DNA of 64,000 bases, taken from Pilatotrama ljubarskyi (Eukaryota; Basidiomycota; Agaricomycetes; Polyporales; Polyporaceae). Positions 56,241 through 64,000 of the stretch are shown here, in pieces. A program made the position numbers and the translations under genes. The notes under the pieces are model-generated. The model worked only from the letters and a program-made list of their open reading frames with translations. It did no database searches and had not been told where the DNA came from. The stretch covers positions 271,162 to 335,161 of the forward strand of contig MU277685.1 of assembly GCA_022385805.1 (NCBI GenBank), written 5' to 3'. Each line of letters starts with the position of its first letter. Position 1 is the stretch's first letter.

Positions 56241-57024
56241 GGCAGCGGTCGTAGTTGGAGGTCAAGAGAGAACAGTGCGGGAAGCCCGCAGACTCGCAGC
56301 GGTGTATAGCGGCAGATCTGAATGCACTGCGCAGCGCCCGGCGCACTGGAGAAGACGAACGAAGTAAAGCAGATGTGGCTAAGGTGCGCAGCGCCCTAAG
56401 CACGCAAGCACGCAGAGGGCGGTTTTGGGCGAAGGCGTCGCGGCCGACGGCGAAGGAAAAGGAGAGGACGTGGGCGGACGGAGGAGTGGGGAGATGGACG
56501 ATGTCGGCATTCAGCCAGGCACGTCCGGCTCAACATTTCATGTTTCCCATCTTCCAGCGTCTTCCCCACGGGCACTCCTCTGCATCTCCTCCTTTCTGCC
56601 ACCCCGCTCTCGCCATGCTCGACGGCGTTCGCACAACGGCTCTAACGCCGCAGAACATACGACTGAGTTCGACGATCATGAACTTGTTTAGACCCTATGA
56701 AGCACGGAGCAATATCGGTCGTTCTCGATACCATCACCACGCACAAGGCGTTCGTGTCTTCAGCGAAAAGGCTAATGCTACAGACCAATAGTATATACAA
56801 AAGTACGCCGGCGACGCTCGGCCTGCTCGTTGCGCGCGCAGTGCGCAGAGCGATGCGAGCCCCTACACTGGCGGCCAGAAGGTCGAGTAATGTAGGGCGT
56901 GGTACGTGACGGTGGAAAGTAGCGCTATGTCTGAAGCAATAGTCCGCGCAGCTCCGGGATCGTCTCGTCCATATACGCACCGCAGCCTCTCCTAGCACGC
57001 GCCGTCCGACACTCTATCGGCCGC
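56241..57024. other. Intergenic region upstream of the deubiquitinase gene
   Basis: A plus-strand frame at ~56255-56791 is open but not protein-like. Promoter of the USP gene and 3' end of the CBM19-like gene. Confidence 0.4.
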
Positions 57025-58370
57025 TCAGAGGAGGGACGCAGTGGGAGCAGCCGCAGACGACTCCGCACCGGCCGAGGACGAGGCACCACCAGCCGCGGCG
57101 GTACCAGTCGCAGCAGCGGAGCCGCCGAAGAGCGACGATGCAGCAGCCGAGGAGAGCGCGATCGACTCGCTCGCAGCGGAATCGGTCGCGGTAGCTGCGC
57201 TAGAGTCGGTCGCAGTGGTGGCACTCGAGTCGGTGGCCGTGGCCGCGCTCGAATCCGTAGCAGTCGCAGCACTCGAATCCGTAGCGGTCGCAGCGCTAGA
57301 GTCGGTAGAGGTGGCCGCGCTCGAGTCCGTCGCAGTAGCTGCGGCGGAACCAGTCTCGGAGGCACCAGCGCCGCCCATCGTGACGGTCATGGTCACCGTC
57401 GCGCCCGCGCATGAAGCCGTGTCGGTCGCAGAAGCAGCGGCGGAGCCCGTATCCGTGCCGAGGATATTCGTTGCGGAGGCCTCGCCCTCGCTCGCGGTCG
57501 CGGTCGCGTCGGCACCGCTGTCCGTAGCGGTGGCCGTGGCGTTAGCGCCGCCGTCAGTCGCGGTTGCGGTAGCATCGGCGCCGCCATCCGTCGCCGTTGC
57601 AGACGCGCTTGCGTCGCCGCTGCCAGACTCGCCAACGCCCGAGCCCGACTCAGACCCTTTACCGGAGCCAGAGCCCGACTTCGAGCCCGATCCTGACTTC
57701 GAGCCAGAACCAGAGCTCGAACCAGACGAACCAGACTCGGAACCAGAGGAGCCAGAGGTCGAACCCGACCCGGATGAGCCTGAGCCTGAGCTTGAGCCTG
57801 AATCCGGGGCCGAGCCTGAGCCTGAGCTCGAGCTCGAACCGCTGTCCGAGCCACCGGAGGCCGAACCAGCGGCGACCCCCGAAGAGCCAGTACCAGCATC
57901 AGAGCCGGAGTCGGCACCGGAGTCTGCGCCTGAGCCTGAGGCCGCCGCACTGTCGCCAGAGTCAGAGCCGGTGATGCCGCCGTCGACGCCGGCAGCCTTC
58001 ATGCGCGCCGCGGCGTCGTCCTTGCTGTCGCAGGTGACGCTTGTGCCCGGCTTGTTGACGAGGGGGAGGGCGACGCAGGTGGTGCCACCGGAGCATTGAG
58101 TCGTCTGGAACTTGCCGCCGACGCACTGCGCGAACGCGCCCTGGATGCAGGCTTGGTCGCCATCTTCAATGAGAAGAGGTCAACGTCGTGCACTGTACCA
58201 ATGGATGAGCGAGACGTACCGTTGCAAGTGTCATCGGCGGAAAGGGAAGCGAACTTGGCGTTCAGCTTCTGCGCGTCGAGCGCGTTTTGCTTCTGGATGT
58301 CGGCGGGCGCGGCTTGCGCGAAGACCGCGAGGGAGATCAGGACGAACGCAGAGAGCTTCGTGGAGAACAT
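57025..58370 (-). CDS. Secreted CBM19-like Ser-rich repeat protein (copy 2)
   Basis: Two minus-strand exons, 58370-58220 and 58163-57025, encode 429 residues. A signal peptide ([20 protein letters not shown]) precedes the CBM19-like module at ~49-98: [42 protein letters not shown]. The rest is almost pure Ser, Gly, Ala, Thr, Asp, with Ser-Gly runs, TATDGGA-type repeats and seven tandem [11 protein letters not shown] heptads. Copy 1 at 2992-4092 shares signal peptide, an NxxDAQxLNAxFA linker, the module and the phase-1 intron after CN; here the donor is the normal GTACGT. Likely a heavily O-glycosylated wall or sheath protein. A TATATAAG box lies at 58605-58612 on the minus strand. Confidence 0.82.
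57190..57345 (-). repeat. 21-nt tandem repeats coding TATDSSA heptads
   Basis: About seven units of 21 nt; most differ by synonymous or Ala/Thr/Ser changes only. Located near the C-terminus of the CBM19-like protein. Confidence 0.8.
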
Positions 58371-58604
58371 GATGGAAGAGCGTTGATGGATGGATGCGAA
58401 GAGGGAGTGCTAGTGTGCTAGAGGGGCGTCGATGCGATGGATGATAGAACGAGCGAAGAGTTGCGGTTGGCGGTATGCGAATAAGACGACGAACCACGCG
58501 ACGTGAAGTGAGGACCCGGACAGTGTAGTAAGTGAATGGGAGATGAGCACAGCTCAAGAGTTCGACCAAAGGCGATGGGGTTCAGCACAACCACCGCAAG
58601 CCAT

Positions 58605-58612
58605 CTTATATA
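58605..58612 (-). promoter_or_regulatory. TATA box of CBM19-like copy 2
   Basis: TATATAAG on the minus strand, 235 bases upstream of the ATG; implies a leader of about 200 bases. Confidence 0.45.
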
Positions 58613-59340
58613 CCTCGAAGACCCGCGTCCGAGAGAGGGTGCGTTGGGGTTCCCACTGCACAAGGCCGCCTTCGCTGACCTCCGCAAGCCTCCGCAGCTG
58701 CCTGCGCTAGAATCCAAAGCACAAAGGGTGGTTGCAACCCCTCGTTGTCGGGCAGCAGCATAGCAGTTGGAGCTGGTGGAGTCGCTAGATGGAAGAATCA
58801 CGCCGCGCCTTGTTCCAAACGCGCGCGTGCGCAGAATGCATGCTAAAAACAGCTAAAAGCAAACAGGCGGATGCAGCAACCGAGGCGTCTTGCTATGCGC
58901 TCCGTCACTAGAGAATCGGGGCTCTTCGTGAGTGTGGTGATGCCAACATCTAGATCTGCGCTGCGAGCGAGGGTTGAGTTTGGACGCACCCGGCGACCGA
59001 GGTGCTGCTGCGGACGGACAACGATGAATGCTGCGCATCATCGACACGCCGCGGCCGCTTGTTTGAATCTGCAAAGCTCTGGCGATCTACAGTAAGTACT
59101 TGACGTGGTTGTGCGATATATTTAGGGTGATGCTGGAGTAAACGTCGCAGTGTATATCCCGTAAGTCCTGAACGGGAAACTCCAAAAGTGTAGTTGTTGC
59201 TACGCTAGCTGCAGAATCCGAGCGAGAGCACTGGCATCACAACCTCACAACCTACACGTTCCAAGGTTTCCATAGGTTTGTGGAGCGACCGTGCTTGTAG
59301 TGAGGCAAAGTTCGTCAAATGCGAAACACCGATGATCTAC

Positions 59341-59500
59341 TACACCGCCGGACAGTCCGCGCGTGGAATTCAGGTGGTGGTAAAATCACTGGCGTCCAGC
59401 GCGAGATCACTTGGAATCCACCTGTCCGGAAAACACCTGGATTCCAATGACCTGACCATTGATTTGCCAAGGTTCGACCTCATGGAAACCGAAAGAAAAA
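59341..59500 (+). repeat. Diverged dispersed repeat, left copy
   Basis: Begins TACACCGCCGGACAG, then GGAATTCAGGTGG and later CACCTGGATTCCA. The same ordered motifs appear on the opposite strand at 60398-60240. Together the two may be the long imperfect terminal repeats of a ~1.06 kb non-autonomous element, or two old insertions. Confidence 0.55.
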
Positions 59501-60239
59501 CTAGCCACAAAAATGGCAATCGTGGCCGGGAGCAATCCCAGTGCAGCACCTGCCACCCGCCGCCGCAGGCACGAGCTGCACATCGAGCCCCAGTCCTCCC
59601 TCATATATATTGAGCATTCGGGTAGTACTGTAACGAATAAGATCATGGTCATTGTTATTCAATGGCAGCCGTACATGCTAAGTACAAACAAAGGCCGTTG
59701 ACGCACGCCTATGGCACTGGCAACGGCGGGGAGTGGGGGAAGGGGCGGGGAGTGGGGGAACTATTGACTACGTAGTAGGGCAGGATGGCCTCGGGAGCAA
59801 AATCAGCATAGCTGATGCAGGACGAGTGGAAGACTGGAGTCCCGCCATGCACGAGGTTGCAGGTGACAGTGTCGCGCTGAGCTGGCTGCTGGCATGGATG
59901 GATACAGGCAGGATGACTCACCGCCGTGACTCAAGAGAGCTTGTCATATTCTGAGCACCGGAGAGTGTGGTATGATGTAGACAGGAGAGACTCAGTACTC
60001 AGTAGTAGACGCAAAGGACAATAGAAGGGCAGCAGCAGCAAAGAGAGGGGCAGACCTCAGAGGAGAGTCAGAGACCTTGGTGACGTGGTCGTTGGAGACA
60101 AGATGAGCTCGCTGTCGAGCGCCCGAGACCCCCCTGAGACACCACCCCAGAGCCCGTCGGAAAAGCGCAAAGTGCGCATTCGAGCGAGCCAGCAGCCAGA
60201 CTCTTGAATGCAGGGTGGATGGAGATGCGCCAGTGATGC

Positions 60240-60398
60240 GATCGCTGGAATCCAGGTGGCGCTAGTTTGTTTCCCAGCTGATTTCCTGGCGGGCGGAATC
60301 CAAGTGAACTTCCAATTGGATTCTTACATGATTGCCGTTGTAATTCACTAGATTTGCATCCCACCTGAATCCCACCTGCCATCTGTCCGGCCGTGTAG
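60240..60398 (-). repeat. Diverged dispersed repeat, right inverted copy
   Basis: Read on the minus strand: TACACGGCCGGACAG, GGGATTCAGGTGG, CACCTGGATTCCA, in the same order and similar spacing as the left copy. Confidence 0.55.
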
Positions 60399-60591
60399 GG
60401 GAGCACAAGCCATGGATCAACGCTACGGGTGTGTCGCGAAAACTGGTTGATCGTTGTTGTCTGGCACTATTGAATGACCGCAGCAAGCCATCAACGACGA
60501 GTTTGATAATCCCTGGAAGACACTGCACAGATGGAGGGGGAGCAAGAAACGAGGGCGACCTCTCTGCGGCTCCTCTGGTGTACGGGTGGGC

Positions 60592-62320
60592 CTATACTGG
60601 TACGATGACTGTCGCCGCGCCGGCAAGCAACCAGCTATCGTAGTACACGCATTCCTGTGGATTGACGGGTCCCCCTGACTTGCAGAAGTCGAAGGTAGGG
60701 CAGCGTATGCAAGGTGTTTGGCCGCTCCCTATGGACGGGATGCGTTCCTCGCGGATGGCACGGTACACAACCCCGCCGGCGGACTGCAGCGTGAGGGCTG
60801 CCGCGATGTGCTGTTCGTGAGTGTAGAGTCGACATACGACGGTGTGTCGCCTGGTTTTCTGATTCAGTGTCGCTGGACATGTGATGCTTCGCCCTCCTTC
60901 GGCCACGCCGGTCGTCTTCGTTGTCTGTGTCACTATCCCGATGCCTCCGTCGGCGTTGCATCTCAGCGCTATCCGCTCCTTCGGAGCCGTGAGCGTGCTT
61001 CCGCTTGTTCAACTCCCGATCGTCATCTGACGACTCGACGCTACGTTTCCGCTTCAAGGAAGGTCCTGCAGAGGCAACGTCTCCTTCTCCGTCCTCTGCC
61101 TGCGTGTCATCATTGGGCGGCCAGGTCGGGGCGTGGAAAGCGGGTATCTGCATGGCAGCGCATGAGGCACGCTTCCAACTCCTTGACTAACGAGCACACG
61201 TACCTTCTCGATCTTGCCATCTAACACGAGTACGTCCAGTAGCATCTCGACATGATCCAAGGTCAGCATGGTTTCAGTGACTCTGCTTTTCTGCAGGAAT
61301 GCCTGTACGACATGTCAAGGGAGTGCATTGGTTAAGGTTGGCCAACAGTACGCACCAGAACATGCTGCGAAGTGACGTATGGCGTGTCGGATATCGGATA
61401 GAGCCGTCTAATCTCTGGATGCTGTCCCGGTCTCCCTTTCGGGAAGGTCTGCATATATTAAGTCAGGCCGCCAGGCCTGTGAAACCACAACGCAACGTCG
61501 CACCTTCTCCTGGACAAGCTTCAAGCACACCTCTGACAAGAGCTTGATGAACTCCGTGTCAAGCTCCTTATCAGTATACCACGGTCCGCCAGTCAGCTCA
61601 GGAGCTGGCTGCAAGCTTGCTAGCATATAGATCTTGCGCGTTGGGTGCTACAGGCGCTGGTATGAGACGTCCGTTCTCATTTGCAGCAAAAGGAACGACC
61701 TACCCGCACGTCAGGAACGGTCTTGATCAGCTGCTTCTGGGTGAGGGATTTGAGGCATCGGTCGACTACGGTCTGGTGCAACTGTGTCTTGGCCTTGATG
61801 TGTTTCGTCCAGATGCCTGCGAGTGGAGCATGTAGTCAGTTCAGCAACAGCAAATCGCACACGACGAGCTTGCCGTCATCGCCAGCGGCGCGAATGCGGT
61901 CCAGCACAAGAGTCTCTTCATCGTTCAGACCCTTCTTCCTGTGACCGATATGGATATAAGCTCATGATTGTGGGCGAGATCACTCACAGGTTCAGCTCTT
62001 CCTGCGTAACGGCTCGGTACAATATCTGGGCATTCTCGCCTTTTAATACAACAAGCAAACCCTGATGAAGAGGACAGTCAACGGTCTGGATGATTCATGT
62101 GCGCATGTGCACATACCGTGCCTAGGAGGAAGTTCACGGCGGCGAGGCGTGCATTCGAATCTGGTGCAAGACTCTCCAGCTCCTTGGGCGTGATATTCTG
62201 CGGCAAATCTTGGTCAACGTCATATCTTTGTACGTATTGTGATCCTCGAACCTTGTCACTCTTGAGCAAAGCAGCTTGATGCAATTTGCGCTCGAGGGCA
62301 TTCAGCTTGCGTGCACTCAT
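60592..62320 (-). CDS. RPC34: RNA polymerase III subunit RPC6 (C34)
   Basis: Nine minus-strand exons, 62320-62117, 62061-61988, 61938-61874, 61816-61704, 61647-61504, 61448-61356, 61302-61204, 61147-60838 and 60797-60592, give 435 residues. Winged-helix blocks are clear: LNDEETLVLDRIRAAGDDG, IWTKHIKAKTQLHQTVVDRCLKSL, QKQLIKTVPDV, KIYMLASLQPAPELTGGPWY. The C-terminal iron-sulfur/zinc motif is CIRCPTFDFC...VNPQECVYYDSWL. C34 links Pol III to TFIIIB at initiation. Exon 8 adds a ~90-residue charged, Arg/Asp/Ser-rich insertion before the Cys motif. Intron 3 begins GCAAGC (GC-AG); it is supported by the conserved DDGIWTKHIK join. The last intron is only 40 nt. Confidence 0.9.
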
Positions 62321-62809
62321 GGTGGTCGTCGAGAGCAACGCGGTGACTCGGATGCCGCTGTGGCCCTGTGGGATGTCTATTATCTCAAACGTACGTAACA
62401 GCCCGATCCGGATCTGGAACCGGTTTGTCTGTGCGAGTACGATAGAGCTTCGTCTCCGCCCGTATGCACACAGAGAGGGACGATTTTCCGGTCGCTTAAC
62501 GGGTAGTATACTCGCACCCGAGACTGTACAGGTTCCTCACAGGTCTTGACTCACGGTGCACTTAGTGAATTGTTGAGCGCAAGGTCAGTCAAGCAATTGG
62601 AGAACTAGTGTCTACTGCGGCGATGAGTAGTGAGCACAGGAGGCGTTACGGCAGACCACTAGGCGGGGTGACGGAGCATCATCACAAGCCTTGCGAGAAG
62701 TCGTTGCTCACGGTTGAATAGGTACGACGGCGCAGAGGGATAGAATTATGCGATTCGTATACATCACTGCCATCTTCATCGTCCCTCATCCCATGACCAG
62801 AGTGTGCAC
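62321..62809. other. Intergenic region upstream of RPC34
   Basis: Between two minus-strand genes; no further gene seen. Confidence 0.45.
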
Positions 62810-63319
62810 TTAGTGCGCGTGGTTCTTGTGGTGCTCTACGAGACGCACGATGAGACTAAACATGACACGACGACATTGTCAATGAACACTCACTGAGGTG
62901 CACTGCAGAGCCAGGGAGTAGGGCAGACAAGGAAGCACACACAGTCAGCAACACATCGCTCAGTCGAGTAAGACAAACGTACTCTGGTAGTCAATGGTGT
63001 ACCCAAGACCGAAGATGCCGAGGATCGTGAAGAGGATGGGCGCGGCGGACGCGTTCTTGCCGTTGAAGTAGCGCGCCTTGATGCCTCCCCCAGCGGTCGT
63101 CGGCGCGGGGCCCTTGGGCAGCTTCGAGTAGAAGTTCACAAGGGGGCTAAGTCCAGCACCCGAGCCAGAGGACTGTTGGAGGGCGCAGCGCCGCCGTCAG
63201 CAAAATCGCTCGTGCTGGCGGAAGCTGACTCGGGCGTGAGCACTCACGAGCAACGAAGGGGTGGCAATTTTCGGCGGGACAAGGCCACCAAGTTGACGGC
63301 GGATGAGAGTGGGCTGCAT
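62810..63319 (-). CDS. ATP17: Mitochondrial ATP synthase subunit f
   Basis: Four minus-strand exons, 63319-63248, 63172-62983, 62902-62894 (9 nt) and 62835-62810, give 98 residues. A basic presequence (MQPTLIRRQL) and GLVPPKIATPSLL precede NFYSKLPKGPAPT and IKARYFNGKNASAAP. One membrane helix (ILFTILGIFGLGYTIDY) follows, then QMHLKHHKNHAH at the end. This is the pattern of fungal subunit f of the F1Fo ATP synthase, a membrane-sector protein at the dimer interface in the inner membrane. The 9-nt exon supplies MHL; without it the conserved HLKHHKNHAH tail cannot be read, so its presence is well supported. Confidence 0.9.
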
Positions 63320-63491
63320 GGTGAACGCGACCGGGCGTGCAAGACAGAAAGCTGGGGAGGACGTTGACGGCGAGGAGCTCCTCCTGCCCTTCGCCGACAG
63401 CGCTCAGGCTGCCGATGCGCACGTGTCCCGCATTCTTCCGATGGTCTTTATGCAGTACAAATATATATTGTGCATAGAACCCTCTATTAAC

Positions 63492-63587
63492 TGCCCCGTG
63501 GCTGAGTTGGTTACAGCGTCCGACTGTTACGCATCCCATGGATACGGTGCGATCGGAAGGTCGTGAGTTCGAGCCTCACCGGGGCAG
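63492..63587 (+). tRNA. tRNA-Asn (GTT), intron-containing
   Basis: Cloverleaf: acceptor TGCCCCG (63492-63498) pairs with CGGGGCA (63580-63586), discriminator G at 63587. D stem GCT/AGC, anticodon stem TCCGA/TCGGA, loop CTGTTAA with anticodon GTT at 63526-63528. T stem GTGAG/CTCAC encloses TTCGAGC. A 22-nt intron (63530-63551) sits after base 37, the canonical eukaryotic place. G as discriminator is right for Asn. A T5 run follows. Confidence 0.92.
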
Positions 63588-63591
63588 CTGC

Positions 63592-63596
63592 TTTTT
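63592..63596 (+). terminator. Pol III terminator of tRNA-Asn
   Basis: Run of five T, five bases after the mature 3' end. Confidence 0.75.
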
Positions 63597-64000
63597 GCAT
63601 TGGTCCCACTTGCCCTCCTCGCCAACCCCGGGGATCATAATGCCCTGCTATTTCCCTGCGCTGGCGAGTACTGCGAGGTGCACGCATTCGCACAAGCCAA
63701 AAGCTTGAAAGTGGATGAGAATGGCACAGAATCGTACTGCAGTACAAACTTTCTGGCAGGCGAAGCCTGAGCGTAACATACAGCATGCCACCCAAAGCGG
63801 CTTTGCATGAGGACCCATTACATCAATGATATATTGTAAATGACAGCAAAAATGCGTCACTCACCTCGGACTGTTGCTGAAAGCTTGCTCAGTGTTGAGC
63901 AGGGCTTGGCACGCAGCGGAAAGCCCGCTAGGCTCAGCTTACCTGTGGAGCACTTGGTAGAGGCGCACACGTAGTGGTTGAGAGAAGAAAGCGACTTAGA
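63597..64000 (-). other. Right edge with splice-like signals, possible truncated gene
   Basis: On the minus strand, a CCACAG|GTAAGC donor near 63950 and a CAG-bounded 12-nt piece followed by GTGAGT near 63865-63880 look like exon ends of a gene entering from the right. The translated pieces are too short to identify. It may equally be chance. Confidence 0.25.

Larger units (their letters stand above)
58371..60591. other. Gene-free stretch of 2.2 kb with repeats
   Basis: No coding gene recognised. It contains the promoter of the CBM19-like gene (TATATAAG at 58605-58612, minus), a G-rich direct duplication of GCGGGGAGTGGGGGAA at ~59724-59760, and two inverted, diverged repeat copies at ~59341-59500 and ~60240-60398. 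Confidence 0.55.

Noticed and set aside
56255..56791. Plus-strand frame of 178 residues upstream of the deubiquitinase gene
   Set aside because: No family motif, first part highly charged in a way typical of random GC-rich frames, and no splice-supported extension.
57041..58099. A 352-residue Glu/Pro/Ala-rich frame antisense to the CBM19-like protein
   Set aside because: It is the mirror of a Ser/Gly/Ala/Asp low-complexity coding tail; no start context, introns or domain.

Overview
The window is nuclear DNA of a basidiomycete fungus, most likely an Agaricomycete of the wood-decay type. Genes are dense on both strands, almost every one is broken by short introns of about 40-80 bases with GT..AG ends, and the gene set is typical of that group: a divergent Fet3/Ftr1 iron-uptake pair with GATA elements, a loosenin-like expansin, HIR1, a PARP-type zinc-finger protein, and CIA1. 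I rebuilt exon structures by hand from splice signals, reading phase and expected protein motifs. Exon ends are therefore models, but nearly all close in phase.

Left part (1-16.4 kb): tail of an unknown acidic protein, an F-box-like protein, a secreted CBM19-like Ser-rich protein, ribosomal protein eS26, a tandem PARP-type zinc-finger protein with two micro-exons, a small C2H2-RING protein, the histone chaperone subunit HIR1, a JTB-like membrane protein and a secreted expansin-like protein. Next (16.7-21.5 kb) is the high-affinity iron uptake pair Fet3 (-) and Ftr1 (+), head to head around a 0.9 kb promoter with four ATCWGATAA (SRE/Fep1/Urbs1-type) sites. A 2.8 kb stretch without recognisable genes follows; it holds two further sites of the same kind.

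Middle part (24-42.5 kb): three tandem minus-strand C2H2-RING genes related to the one at 8.7 kb. In all four, introns fall in phase 0 immediately before the first zinc-binding His of a finger, and a phase-2 intron splits the RING at the same codon. Then come a DUF4336 protein, two small paralogous PAH-domain proteins flanking CIA1, a MYND zinc-finger protein, a 441-bp MITE-like element sitting in the promoter shared by the MYND gene and the histidine-biosynthesis gene HIS5, and HIS5 itself.

Right part (43-64 kb): a HAM1-like lipid-binding-type protein, RNase H1, the TRAPPII subunit Trs65, a USP-family deubiquitinase, a second CBM19-like secreted protein with Ser-rich tandem repeats, a 2.2 kb stretch with a diverged inverted repeat pair, the RNA polymerase III subunit RPC6/C34, ATP synthase subunit f (with a 9-nt exon), and a tRNA-Asn(GTT) gene with a 22-nt intron. 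I found no CRISPR array, bacterial operon, virus or toxin locus. The most unusual material is the modular exon architecture of the C2H2-RING family, three GC-AG introns, several micro-exons, the MITE next to a Gcn4-like site, and the orphan iron-type GATA sites.
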